Source: Alphaproteobacteria bacterium HGW-Alphaproteobacteria-3 (GTDB lineage Bacteria > Pseudomonadota > Alphaproteobacteria > Parvibaculales > Parvibaculaceae). From it: DNA of 38,791 bases. Location of the stretch: positions 1 to 38,791 of the forward strand of contig PHEF01000009.1 in assembly GCA_002842875.1 (NCBI GenBank). Direction: 5' to 3'. A program made the translations under genes and the position numbers. The notes under the pieces are model-generated. The model searched no databases. It had not been told where the DNA came from and was given only the letters and a program-made list of their open reading frames with translations. Of the stretch, positions 7,209 to 15,465 are shown in pieces (position 1 is the first letter of the stretch; every line of letters begins with the position of its first letter).

Positions 7209-8429
7209 ATGTCCAGAGAAGCAGTCATCGTGTCGACCGCCCGCACCGGCCTTGCCAAGTCCGGCCGCGGCGGCTTCAACAACACTCACGGCGCCGCCAT
7301 GGCCGGCCATGCGATCAAGCACGCCATCGAGCGCGCGAAGATCGACCCGGCCCAGGTCGAGGACGTGCTCATGGGTTGCGGCGCGCCCGAAGGCGCGACC
7401 GGCATGAATGTCGGCCGCCTTGCGGCGATCTGGGCGGGCTGCCCGGTCACGACGTCGGGCACCACGGTCAACCGCTTTTGCTCCTCGGGCCTGCAGACGA
7501 TCGCCATGGCCGCCGGCCGCATCCTCAATGAAGGCGTTCCCTGCGCCATCGGCGCGGGCGTCGAGTCGATCTCGCTCGTCCAGATGGGCGGCCAGAACCT
7601 CAATCGCATGACCGAAGAAAAGCTCATGCAGGAAAAGCCCGAGCTCTGGATGGCGATGATCGAGACCGCCGAACTCGTGGCCGAGCGCTATGGCGTCTCC
7701 CGCGAATACCAGGACGAGTATGCGTTCCGCAGCCAGCAGCGCATCGCCGCCGCGCAAGCGGCCGGCATCTTCAAGGACGAGATCGTCCCGATGCAGACCA
7801 AGATGAAGGTCGTGAACAAGGAGACGGGCGAGGAATCGCTGGTCGACTACGTCGTCGAGAAAGACGAGTGCAACCGCCCGGAAACGACGCTCGAGTCGCT
7901 TCAGGGTCTGAAGCCCGTCTTCAAGAACGGCCAGAAGGTCAAGGAAGGCAAATACGTCACCGCCGGTAACGCCTCGCAGCTTTCGGACGGCGCCGCCGCC
8001 GTCGTGCTGATGGAGCGCAAGGAAGCCGAAAAGGCAGGCTCCGACATTCTCGGCGTCTTCCGCGGCTTCGCGGTCGCTGGCTGCGAGCCCGACGAAATGG
8101 GCATCGGCCCGGTCTTCGCGATCCCGCGCCTCCTCGACCGTCACGGCCTGAAGATCGACGACATCGACCTCTGGGAGCTCAATGAAGCCTTCGCGAGCCA
8201 GTGCCTCTACAGCCGCGACCGCCTCGGCATCGACCCGGAGAAGTACAACGTCAATGGCGGCGCCATCGCCATCGGTCACCCCTTCGGCATGACCGGCGCG
8301 CGCTGCACCGGCCACATCCTGCTCGAAGGACGCCGCCGCAAGCAGGTCGGCCAGAATGTGAAATACGGCGTGGTCACCATGTGCATCGGCGGCGGCATGG
8401 GCGCCGCGGGCCTGTTCGAATTCGCGTAA
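7209..8429 (+). CDS. Acetyl-CoA acyltransferase (thiolase)
   Basis: The 406-residue protein has full thiolase length and all family landmarks: nucleophilic Cys91 in [10 protein letters not shown], the loop [16 protein letters not shown] with the catalytic His at about 357, and Cys at about 392 in [11 protein letters not shown]. Family members cleave 3-ketoacyl-CoA with CoA in the last step of beta-oxidation, or run in reverse for biosynthesis. The neighbourhood of hydratases, thioesterases and acyl-CoA dehydrogenases favours the degradative role. GGGAG lies 8 nt before the ATG. Its 3' end is partly duplicated about 100 bp downstream, and a strong terminator follows. Confidence 0.95.
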   Translation: MSREAVIVSTARTGLAKSGRGGFNNTHGAAMAGHAIKHAIERAKIDPAQVEDVLMGCGAPEGATGMNVGRLAAIWAGCPVTTSGTTVNRFCSSGLQTIAMAAGRILNEGVPCAIGAGVESISLVQMGGQNLNRMTEEKLMQEKPELWMAMIETAELVAERYGVSREYQDEYAFRSQQRIAAAQAAGIFKDEIVPMQTKMKVVNKETGEESLVDYVVEKDECNRPETTLESLQGLKPVFKNGQKVKEGKYVTAGNASQLSDGAAAVVLMERKEAEKAGSDILGVFRGFAVAGCEPDEMGIGPVFAIPRLLDRHGLKIDDIDLWELNEAFASQCLYSRDRLGIDPEKYNVNGGAIAIGHPFGMTGARCTGHILLEGRRRKQVGQNVKYGVVTMCIGGGMGAAGLFEFA

Positions 8430-8533
8430 GCGAATTCCGAAGAGCCGGCAAAGGCGCCCATTCACGTATGAAGAAAGCTGAAATCGCCAAGGCGATTTCA
8501 GCAGGCGCCGCGGGCCTCTTCGAATTCGCGTAA
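8400..8533 (+). repeat. Partial duplication of the thiolase 3' end
   Basis: The last 30 nt of the thiolase gene (8400-8429, GGCGCCGCGGGCCTG...) recur at 8504-8533 with one change (CTG to CTC, both Leu), including the TAA stop. The copy ends a 21-codon frame starting with ATG at 8468, whose last eight residues AAGLFEFA equal the thiolase C-terminus. Three inverted repeats lie in this stretch: GAATTCGC/GCGAATTC across the thiolase stop, GAAATCGCC-AA-GGCGATTTC (8480-8499), and CTTCGAATT/AATTCGAAG (about 8518-8540). It looks like the scar of a recombination or duplication event, not a functional gene. Confidence 0.75.
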
Positions 8534-8556
8534 TTCGAAGCGCCTGAAAATTGAAG

Positions 8557-8590
8557 GCCCGTGGAGAAATCCACGGGCTTTTTTTTCTTT
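8557..8590 (+). terminator. Strong rho-independent terminator after the thiolase
   Basis: A perfect 9-bp stem GCCCGTGGA/TCCACGGGC with a GAAA loop (8557-8578) is followed directly by eight T residues. It ends the thiolase transcript. Confidence 0.95.
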
Positions 8591-8603
8591 TCCACCACTA
8601 AAC

Positions 8604-8650
8604 GTCATGGCCCGGCTTGACCGGGCCATCCACGTCTTGCTTTCTTCATT
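8604..8650. repeat. GTCATGGCCCGG-type repeat, half element
   Basis: The sequence GTCATGGCCCGGCTTGACC and its continuation through CCATCCACGTCTTGCTTTCTT is one copy of a dispersed family also seen at 14603-14694, 18761-18798 and 33992-34079. The core GGCCCGG/CCGGGCC forms a hairpin. Only the left half of the larger palindrome is present. It lies just upstream of the MaoC gene and creates a spurious ATG extension (from 8607) of that frame. Confidence 0.8.
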
Positions 8651-8693
8651 CGGTCCACTCGGCCTCTGTGCCGGGAGAAACGGGAGAACCCGC

Positions 8694-9134
8694 ATGCGCC
8701 ACTTCGACGATTTCGTGCTCGGCGAGCGCCACGACATTCCCGCGCGCTATGAGATGACGAAGGACGAGATCGTCTCTTTCGCGACGAAGTGGGACCCGCA
8801 GCCCTTCCATATCGACGATGCCGCCGCCGCGAAATCCGTCTACGGCACGCTGACGGCCTGCGGCACGCATATCCAGGCGGTCGTGCTCTGGCTTGCGTCG
8901 CGTCTGCCCGAGGAAACGGCGGTGATCGGCGCGCTCGGCTATGACGAGGTGCGTTTCCTGAAGGCAGCGAAACTCGGCGACACGCTCCGCCTCGTCATCG
9001 AATGCATCGAGACGAAGCCGTCCGCCTCGAAGCCGGACAGAGGCGTCGTGAAGAACCGCCACATCCTGATGAACCAGAACGGCGAAACGATCTTCACCCA
9101 GACGACAACGCTGCTGATCGCGCGGAAGACCTAA
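8694..9134 (+). CDS. MaoC-family dehydratase (single hotdog)
   Basis: The 146-residue hotdog protein resembles (R)-specific enoyl-CoA hydratases. The core is VSFATKWDPQPFHIDDAAA (27-45), with likely catalytic D34 and H39 in the D-P-Q-P-F-H variant common in this subfamily, followed by GTLTACGTHIQAV. The start at 8694 is supported by CGGGAG seven bases upstream; the frame is open further upstream, but that part is translated repeat DNA. It should hydrate an enoyl-CoA or a related thioester. It is convergent with the acyl-CoA dehydrogenase gene and the two overlap by 4 bp at their stop codons (CTAA). Confidence 0.85.
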   Translation: MRHFDDFVLGERHDIPARYEMTKDEIVSFATKWDPQPFHIDDAAAAKSVYGTLTACGTHIQAVVLWLASRLPEETAVIGALGYDEVRFLKAAKLGDTLRLVIECIETKPSASKPDRGVVKNRHILMNQNGETIFTQTTTLLIARKT

Positions 9135-10333
9135 AGCCCCAGCACCAGCTTCGCCATGATGCCGCGCTGAACCTCGTTCGAGCCGCCATAGATCGAAGCG
9201 GCGCGGTTGTTGAGGTAGGTCGGCATGAAAACCATGCCTTCCGCCGGGCCCACGGGCTCCACATTCGATCCTGGCAGGCGCGCATCGTGCTGGTCGGCGC
9301 CGGCATAATAGGCGATGGTCTCGACGGCGATTTCGTCCAGCCGCTGGCGCATTTCCGTGCCGCGCGTCTTGAGCATGGAGGACGCGGGGCCGGGATTCTT
9401 GCCGCCCGCAAGCTCCGCCATCACGCGGTGCTCCGTCATCTCCATCGCCTTCACCTCGATGGCGGCCTCGGCAATCTTGCGCGCGAAAGTCGCGTCGTCG
9501 ATGAGGCGTTTCCCGTCGCCCGACCTTTCGCTCGCCGCGACTTCCCTGATCTTTTCGATGCCGGCTTCAAGCGAGGCCGCGAAGGCGCCGCCGCGTTCGA
9601 ATTCGAGAAGATACTTCGCGACCGTCCAGCCGTCATTTTCCTCGCCGACGCGGTTCTTCTTCGGCACGCGCACATCGTCGAAGAAAACCTGGTTCACTTC
9701 ATGCTCGCCGGCGAGCGTGATGATCGGCTCGACCTTGATGCCGGGGGTCTTCATGTCGAGGAGGAGGAAAGTGATGCCTTGCTGCGGCTTGCCGCTCGCA
9801 TCCGTTCGGACAAGACAGAACATCATGTTCGCGAAATGCGCATGCGTGGTCCATATCTTGGTGCCGTTCAGCACGTAATCGTCGCCATCGCTCACCGCCT
9901 TCAGTTGCAGCGAGGCAAGGTCCGATCCCGCGCCCGGTTCCGAATAGCCCTGACACCAGTAGTCTTCGCCAGCCAGCATGCGCGGCAGATAATAATCCTT
10001 CTGTTCCTTCGTGCCGAACTTCATCAACATCGGCCCGCACATGCGAAGCCCCATCGGCGAAAGGTTCGGCGTGCCGTAGCGTGTGCATTCCGAGGTCCAG
10101 ATATATTTCTGCATCTCGGTCCAGCCCGTGCCGCCATATTCGAGCGGCCAGTTCGGCGCGACCCAGCCCTTCTTGTAGAGAACCTTCTGCCAGGCGAGAT
10201 TCCACTCCTTGTCGGTGAAGACCGATGTCGTGAGCTTGCCCGCCTGTGCCAGTTCCGGCGTCAGGTTCTCGTCGAGAAAGGCGCGCACTTCGTCGCGAAA
10301 GGCGGCATCCGCCGGCGTGAGGTCGAGATTCAT
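9131..10333 (-). CDS. Acyl-CoA dehydrogenase, paralogue 1
   Basis: The 400-residue flavoprotein of the acyl-CoA dehydrogenase family (COG1960) oxidises acyl-CoA to enoyl-CoA and passes electrons to electron-transfer flavoprotein. Landmarks are the N-terminal helical domain (DAAFRDEVRAFLDENL), the FAD/substrate loop YSEPGAGSDLASLQ, NGTKIWTTHAH, the beta-domain VNQVFFDDVRVPKKNRVGEE, and the C-terminal GGSNEVQRGIMAKLVLGL. The start at 10333 matches the family N-terminus. It lies 40 bp downstream of a close paralogue on the same strand; the pair is a tandem duplication and presumably co-transcribed. The chain-length or substrate class cannot be read from sequence alone. Confidence 0.92.
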   Translation of the reverse strand: MNLDLTPADAAFRDEVRAFLDENLTPELAQAGKLTTSVFTDKEWNLAWQKVLYKKGWVAPNWPLEYGGTGWTEMQKYIWTSECTRYGTPNLSPMGLRMCGPMLMKFGTKEQKDYYLPRMLAGEDYWCQGYSEPGAGSDLASLQLKAVSDGDDYVLNGTKIWTTHAHFANMMFCLVRTDASGKPQQGITFLLLDMKTPGIKVEPIITLAGEHEVNQVFFDDVRVPKKNRVGEENDGWTVAKYLLEFERGGAFAASLEAGIEKIREVAASERSGDGKRLIDDATFARKIAEAAIEVKAMEMTEHRVMAELAGGKNPGPASSMLKTRGTEMRQRLDEIAVETIAYYAGADQHDARLPGSNVEPVGPAEGMVFMPTYLNNRAASIYGGSNEVQRGIMAKLVLGL

Positions 10334-10373
10334 TTGTCTTCTTCCGCCCGGTGTCGCCGGCTGTCGCTGGGGC

Positions 10374-11585
10374 TTAAAGCCCCAGCACCGCCTTCGCCAT
10401 GATGTTGCGCTGAACCTCGTTCGATCCGCCGAAGATCGTCTGCGCGCGCGCATTGAGAAACTTCGGCACGACCATAAGCGAATGATCCGGTCCGACCGGC
10501 GGCACGTTTGCGCCCCAGGTGCGGGCTTCCATCAGGTCCGGTTGCGCGTAATAGGCAATCGCCTCCACACCCAGTTCGGTGATCTTCTGGTTGGTGTCCG
10601 CGCCCCGGAGCTTGATGATCGAGGCGGCCGCGCCCGGGTTCTGTCCGTTGGAGAGCTGCGACATGATGCGGTGCTCGGTGAATTCCACCGCCGTCACTTC
10701 CACATCCGTTTCGTCGAGCTTGCGCCGGAAGGCCGGATCGTCGATCAGCTTCGAGCCATCGCTACCGTGTTCCGTGTTCGCCACGACGCGCAGCTTGTTC
10801 AGCGCATTGCGCAGGTTCGCGCCATGCGCTGCGCCGCCGCGCTCGAACTCGAGCAGGTATTTCGCGACCGTCCAGCCGTTATTTTCCGCGCCGACGCGGT
10901 TCTTCTTCGGCACGCGCACATCGTCGAAGAAGACCTGGTTCACCTCGTGATCGCCCGCAAGCGTGATGATCGGATCGATCTTGATGCCCTTGGCGGGAAA
11001 CTCGTCGATCAGGATGAACGAAATGCCTTCCTGCTTCTTCGCCGCATTGGGATCGGTGCGCACGAGGCAGAACATCTTGTTCGACTGATGTGCGCCTGTC
11101 GTCCAGAGCTTGGTGCCGTTGACGATGTAGTCGTCGCCGTCGGATGTCGCGCGGCATTGCAGGCTCGCGAGGTCCGAGCCGGAGCCCGGCTCCGAATAGC
11201 CCTGGCACCACCAGTCGGTGCCGTCGAGGATGCGCGGCAGGTAATGGGCCTTCTGCTCGTCCGTGCCATGCCCCATCAGCGTCGGGCCCACCATGCTGAG
11301 GCCCATATTGGAACTCACGGGCGCGCCGGCGGCAGCACATTCGGACGCCCAGATGAAGCGCTGCATCACATTGAAGCCCGCCCCGCCATATTCCTTCGGC
11401 CAGCTCGGCGCCGCCCAGCCGCGCTTGTGGAGCCGCTTCAGCCATTCGACGCGCAGATCCTGGTCGGCCAGAATGCCCGGCGTCAGCCGCGCATGGGCTT
11501 TCAGGTCGTCCGTCAGGTTTTCCGCAAGAAACGCCCGCACCTCGTCGCGAAAAGCGACATCTTCGGGCCGCATGGCGAGATCCAT
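10374..11585 (-). CDS. Acyl-CoA dehydrogenase, paralogue 2
   Basis: The 403-residue acyl-CoA dehydrogenase has the same layout as its downstream paralogue: DVAFRDEVRAFLAENL, YSEPGSGSDLASLQ, NGTKLWTTGAH, VNQVFFDDVRVPKKNRVGAE, and C-terminal GGSNEVQRNIMAKAVLGL. The start is decided by the ribosome-binding site: GGAGG lies 7 nt before the ATG at 11585, whereas an upstream in-frame ATG at 11591 is only about one base from it. The stop codon sits inside a perfect palindrome CTGGGGCTTAAAGCCCCAG (10367-10385). The two dehydrogenases may act as a heteromer or on different substrates, as seen in tandem steroid-degrading enzymes (inference). Confidence 0.92.
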   Translation of the reverse strand: MDLAMRPEDVAFRDEVRAFLAENLTDDLKAHARLTPGILADQDLRVEWLKRLHKRGWAAPSWPKEYGGAGFNVMQRFIWASECAAAGAPVSSNMGLSMVGPTLMGHGTDEQKAHYLPRILDGTDWWCQGYSEPGSGSDLASLQCRATSDGDDYIVNGTKLWTTGAHQSNKMFCLVRTDPNAAKKQEGISFILIDEFPAKGIKIDPIITLAGDHEVNQVFFDDVRVPKKNRVGAENNGWTVAKYLLEFERGGAAHGANLRNALNKLRVVANTEHGSDGSKLIDDPAFRRKLDETDVEVTAVEFTEHRIMSQLSNGQNPGAAASIIKLRGADTNQKITELGVEAIAYYAQPDLMEARTWGANVPPVGPDHSLMVVPKFLNARAQTIFGGSNEVQRNIMAKAVLGL

Positions 11586-11903
11586 CCCCATTCCTCCATT
11601 TATTGTTTTCGGCGATGCCGCTTGTTTCCCTCAAGAATAGGGGCAATGCCGCGTGCCGTCACAGACAATTTGTCAGCGGCGCCTGCGCATCCGCGAACAG
11701 GGCAACGGCCGTCACCCGCGGGAACGGGCCGCGGGGAAGGTGCCGATGTTGCCCGGGGCTGTCCGCCGGGCGGGCGCAAGCAATCCCGCGCGCCTTGCGG
11801 TACACTGACCCCGGCGTTTTTTCACGATTCGACGGATTTCCGTTCCGATGAGCCGCAATGCCCGCGCCGTCGGCGGAACCCGCATGAGTATTGGTGTCGT
11901 TGC
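11586..11903. other. Divergent promoter region with a short palindrome
   Basis: This 318-bp gap separates the minus-strand dehydrogenase operon from the plus-strand antiporter. A short inverted repeat GACAA-T-TTGTC (11664-11674) may be an operator for the dehydrogenase pair. I cannot assign -10/-35 boxes with confidence. No coding frame is convincing. Confidence 0.35.
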
Positions 11904-13733
11904 ATGGATTTTGCCAACCAGATCATTCTGGTTTCAGCGGGTCTGATTACATTCTCGATTTTCGCAGGTGTTCTGTCCTCGCGGATCGGCGCGCCATTGC
12001 TGCTTGTTTTCCTCGCCTTCGGCATGCTGGCGGGCGAGGATGGACCCGGCGGCATCGTCTTCGACGATTTCTCCGTCGCCTATCTGGTCGGCTCCTTCGC
12101 GCTGGCGCTCATCCTCTTCGATGGCGGCCTTCGCACGCACCGCGATGCGCTGAACCGCGCCTTCGGGCCGAGCCTCGCGCTCGCCACCATCGGGGTCGTG
12201 CTCACGGCGGGGATCACCGGTCTCGCGGCGAAATATCTCTTCGATCTCGACTGGGCGGCGGCCTTCCTGCTCGGCGCGATCGTCGGTTCGACCGATGCTG
12301 CCGCGGTCTTTTTCCTTCTCCATCTGCGCGGCCTTCGCCTGAAGGCACGTGTTGCCGCGACGCTCGAAGTCGAATCCGGCATCAACGATCCGATGGCGAT
12401 CTTCCTGACCCTTGCGCTCGTTGGTTTTGCCACGGCAAGTCACAGCATTGCCGGCTGGGAAGATGTGCTGACCTTCGCGCTCGATTTCTTCTGGCAGATG
12501 CTGGGCGGCGTTCTGTTTGGGGTGGCGGGCGGCGCGCTGGTCTTGCGGGCGGTGAACCGATTGCAGCTTTCATCCGGCCTTTATCCGATCCTTGCCGGCG
12601 CGCTGGGGCTCCTCGTCTTCGCGCTTGCGCAAGGGGTGAGCGCGAGCGGCTTCCTTGCGGTCTACATTGTCGGCTTTACCATCGGCAACAATCCCCACCG
12701 TGCGACAAGCGAGATTTCCCGCTTCTCGGATGGTGTCGCATGGCTATCGCAAATCTGCATGTTCCTGATGATGGGGCTGTTGGTCACGCCATCCGCGCTT
12801 CTGCCGCTTTTCTTTCCGGCGCTTGCCGTCGCCCTCATCCTGATCCTCGTAGCACGTCCCGTCGCCGTCTGGCTCTGCCTGGCGCCCTTCCGCTTCAGTC
12901 CCAAGGAGACGGCCTTCGTGTCCTGGGTCGGCCTGCGCGGCGCCGTCCCGATCTTTCTCGGGACGATTCCTGTCCTCTCCGGCGTCGAAGGCGCTGAGAC
13001 GCTGTTCAGCATCGCCTATGTGATCGTTCTCGTCTCGCTGGTCCTGCAGGGCTGGACGATACCGCTGGCCGCCCGCGCCGCGGATGTCGAGCTGCCGCCG
13101 CGCCCGGCGCCGGACCGCCGTGTCGAACTCGACCTGCCGGCAGGCAAGGGAAAGAGCGTCGTCGCCTACACGGTCGATCCGATGAGCCTTTTGCTCCGGC
13201 GAGGTATCAACCGTCTGCCGCTTCCGGTGGGCGCAACGGTGATCTCGGTGATGCGCGAAGGCGTGGTGCGGACGGAGGGGCTCGACCAGGGCGTCAAGCC
13301 CGGCGACGTCGTGATGATCCTCACCACTGCCGGCATGATCCCCACGCTCGACCGTCTCTTCGGCGCGCGCCGTGCGCGCACACGCGCAAAGGATGCAGGC
13401 ACGGTCGACTTCATCCTGGAGGGATCGGCAAGCGCCGCCCTCGTCGCCGATTTGTATGGCCTCGACTTCGAGCCGGAGGAGCGCGCGCTGACGCTTGAGG
13501 AGTTCATGCGCTCCCGCCTCGGCAAGGACATCAAGGAAGGCGCGCGAACGCGCGTCGCCGGCGTGGCGCTTGCGGCGATCCAGGTGCAGGACGGTGCCGT
13601 GCGCCAGGTCGGCCTCGACCTCGATCCGCCTCAGGAAGAAAAATTCATGACGCGGCTCCGCACCCGCGCGCGTGAGGCGCTCCGCTCCCTGCGGGTCCTC
13701 TTCATCGCCGACGATCCCCGGGGTCCTTTCTGA
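11904..13733 (+). CDS. NhaP2-type K+/H+ (cation:proton) antiporter
   Basis: The 609-residue inner-membrane protein is of the CPA1 family, NhaP2/CvrA type. About 12 hydrophobic segments span residues 5-390, with family motifs MLAGEDGPGG, LFDGGLRTH, GAIVGSTDAAAVF, the ion-site region LEVESGINDPMAIF, and WVGLRGAVPIFL. The cytoplasmic C-terminus has a TrkA-C-like domain (PVGATVISVMREGVVRTEG and PGDVVMILTT) and a further regulatory part. Family members export K+ or Na+ in exchange for protons. The ATG at 11904 is preceded by GGTG at good spacing; the frame is open far upstream but only through antisense dehydrogenase sequence. It appears to be transcribed alone. Confidence 0.9.
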   Translation: MDFANQIILVSAGLITFSIFAGVLSSRIGAPLLLVFLAFGMLAGEDGPGGIVFDDFSVAYLVGSFALALILFDGGLRTHRDALNRAFGPSLALATIGVVLTAGITGLAAKYLFDLDWAAAFLLGAIVGSTDAAAVFFLLHLRGLRLKARVAATLEVESGINDPMAIFLTLALVGFATASHSIAGWEDVLTFALDFFWQMLGGVLFGVAGGALVLRAVNRLQLSSGLYPILAGALGLLVFALAQGVSASGFLAVYIVGFTIGNNPHRATSEISRFSDGVAWLSQICMFLMMGLLVTPSALLPLFFPALAVALILILVARPVAVWLCLAPFRFSPKETAFVSWVGLRGAVPIFLGTIPVLSGVEGAETLFSIAYVIVLVSLVLQGWTIPLAARAADVELPPRPAPDRRVELDLPAGKGKSVVAYTVDPMSLLLRRGINRLPLPVGATVISVMREGVVRTEGLDQGVKPGDVVMILTTAGMIPTLDRLFGARRARTRAKDAGTVDFILEGSASAALVADLYGLDFEPEERALTLEEFMRSRLGKDIKEGARTRVAGVALAAIQVQDGAVRQVGLDLDPPQEEKFMTRLRTRAREALRSLRVLFIADDPRGPF

Positions 13734-13812
13734 CAGCCATCCGCCGGATTGACCTCGAAGCCATGCGGTCTACAGTCGCCGCCAGCGAAATTTTCCAAAG
13801 GAAGGATACGTC

Positions 13813-14583
13813 ATGGATCTCGGTCTCAAGGGCAAGAAGGCGATTGTCACGGGCGGCACGCGCGGTATCGGCCGCGCCATCGCGGAAACGCTGGCGGGCG
13901 AGGGTGTCGATATTGCCATCTGCGCGCGCCATCGGGACCAGGTGGACGAGGCCGTCGCCGCGCTCTCGAAGAAGGGCGTGAAGGCGACGGGCGGCACAGC
14001 CGACATCGCCGACGGCGAAGGCCTGAAGAAGTGGATCGCCGAAGCGGCGAAGGAACTTGGCGGCCTCGACATCATCATCGCCAATGCGAGCGCGCTCGCG
14101 CAGGGCAATGACGAGAAGAGCTGGCGCGCCTGTTTCGAGATCGACGTGCTGGGCGCGGTCCACGCATTCGACGCGGCGTTCCCCTTCCTCAAGGAAGCGG
14201 GGCAGAAGTCGGGCGATGCCTCCGCGATCTTCATTTCCTCGATTTCCGCCGCCGAAAGCGACAGCGGCGGCGCCTATGGCGCGCTCAAGGCCGCGCAGAT
14301 CCATCTGGCGAAGGGTCTCGCCCGCGAGCATGCCGGCGCCCATGTCCGTGTGAATACGGTCTCTCCCGGCACGGTCTATTTCAAGGGTGGCGTCTGGAAC
14401 ATGGTCGAGGAGCATATGCCCGACATGTTCAAGCAGGCCATGTCGCGCAACCCCACCGGCCGCATGGCGACGCCGCAGGACATCGCCAACGCCGCCGTCT
14501 TCCTCGCGAGCCCCGCTTCGTCATTCACCACAGGCACCAACCTCGTGGTCGATGGCGCGATCTCGCGGCGCGTGAATTACTAA
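13813..14583 (+). CDS. SDR-family NAD(P)-dependent oxidoreductase
   Basis: The 256-residue classical short-chain dehydrogenase/reductase has the Rossmann motif TGGTRGIG (13-20), IIIANAS (87-93), a catalytic Ser in FISSIS (140-145), and the Tyr/Lys pair Y155 and K159 in YGALK. The Arg in CARHRD after strand 2 suggests NADP(H) preference. AAAGGAAGGA precedes the ATG. The substrate is unknown, a hydroxyacid, alcohol or hydroxyacyl-CoA being typical. It is followed by a full-length GTCATGGCCCGG repeat and then by convergent genes. Confidence 0.9.
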   Translation: MDLGLKGKKAIVTGGTRGIGRAIAETLAGEGVDIAICARHRDQVDEAVAALSKKGVKATGGTADIADGEGLKKWIAEAAKELGGLDIIIANASALAQGNDEKSWRACFEIDVLGAVHAFDAAFPFLKEAGQKSGDASAIFISSISAAESDSGGAYGALKAAQIHLAKGLAREHAGAHVRVNTVSPGTVYFKGGVWNMVEEHMPDMFKQAMSRNPTGRMATPQDIANAAVFLASPASSFTTGTNLVVDGAISRRVNY

Positions 14584-14602
14584 GCACTTCGTTTATCACA
14601 GC

Positions 14603-14694
14603 GTCATGGCCCGGCTTGTCCGGGCCATCCACGTCTTTCTTCTTTCCGGGATTGCTGCAAAGACGTGGACGGCCCGAATAAATCGGGCCGTGAC
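14603..14694. repeat. GTCATGGCCCGG-type repeat, full nested palindrome
   Basis: The left half GTCATGGCCCGGCTTGTCC...CACGTCTTT and the right half AAAGACGTGGACGGCCCG...GGGCCGTGAC are reverse complements of each other, and each half contains its own GGCCCG hairpin. The 92-bp element can thus fold into one long stem or into two small ones. It lies between convergent genes, where it could act as a bidirectional transcription stop. Confidence 0.85.
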
Positions 14695-14715
14695 GAATTA
14701 TTGTAACTGGAGTGG

Positions 14716-15456
14716 CTACTCCGCTAGCCCCATCCAGCGCCGCATGACGCGCCGCGCGAACTCTTCCTGCGCGCCGAGCGATGCCGCGATCTGCGGTTCG
14801 ATCAGCGCCTCGATCTCCTCGCGCGGAACCTGCAATGCGTTGGCGCGGTAGTCCGACCAGCCGTCGAGAATCTCCCGCGTCACTTCGAGATGAAACTGGA
14901 AGGCATAGGTCTTGCCGCCCACGCGAAACGCCTGATTGGGACAGGTCTCGCGCGTCGCCAGCCGCGTGACGCCTTTCGGCAAGTCGAACGTATCGCCATG
15001 CCAGTGCATGATGCGCAGCCCGTGCGCCGCGTCGTGAAGCAGCGGATCGTCGGAGGCGGCGGCTTCCCATGTCTGCGGCAGGAAGCCCCATTCCTCGTGG
15101 GGTTCGAGCTTCTCCTTCATCCGGTAAACCGGCGCGCCGAAGGCGCTCGCCACGATCTGCGAGCCGAGGCAGACGCCCATCACCGGCTTTTCCGCCTCGT
15201 GAAAGCGCCGCACCAGCTCTCGCGCCTGGCGGATGAAGGGGTAGGCCGCCTCTTCGTAAACGCCCATCGCGCCGCCCAGAACGACAAGCGCGTCGAACGC
15301 CTCGTCCGTCGCCGGCACGTCGCGCACCTCGCCCGTCGTGAGGTCGCGCCGTTCCACCGTGTGAATCAGCTGTGCCTCCGCCCCGGCGTTCCTTGCTTCG
15401 TCGAGAAGCACGCCGGGCGGGGAATCGAGAGCGTTGACGAGATAAAGAATGCGCAT
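14716..15456 (-). CDS. Class I glutamine amidotransferase-like protein
   Basis: The 246-residue protein has a complete class I GATase triad: Cys96 in GVCLGSQ, and H189 and E191 in FQFHLEVT. The family includes GMP synthase-like and gamma-glutamyl hydrolase-like proteins (COG0518) that act alone or with an unknown synthetase partner. Here no synthetase is adjacent. The ATG lies 9 bp after the prolyl iminopeptidase stop on the same strand, so the two form an operon. A peptidase neighbour could hint at peptide or gamma-glutamyl turnover, but that is inference. Confidence 0.85.
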   Translation of the reverse strand: MRILYLVNALDSPPGVLLDEARNAGAEAQLIHTVERRDLTTGEVRDVPATDEAFDALVVLGGAMGVYEEAAYPFIRQARELVRRFHEAEKPVMGVCLGSQIVASAFGAPVYRMKEKLEPHEEWGFLPQTWEAAASDDPLLHDAAHGLRIMHWHGDTFDLPKGVTRLATRETCPNQAFRVGGKTYAFQFHLEVTREILDGWSDYRANALQVPREEIEALIEPQIAASLGAQEEFARRVMRRWMGLAE

Positions 15457-15465
15457 CGCGGGCGA

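Noticed and set aside
8607..8693. Earlier ATG for the MaoC gene
   Set aside because: The added residues come from the dispersed GTCATGGCCCGG repeat, and the Shine-Dalgarno fits the ATG at 8694.
10209..11903. Very long plus-strand open frame leading into the NhaP2 gene
   Set aside because: It is antisense to the two acyl-CoA dehydrogenase genes; high GC keeps the frame open. Family similarity of the antiporter begins only at 11904.
14603..14694. CRISPR-like repeat
   Set aside because: The repeats are dispersed single palindromes, without regular spacers or cas genes.
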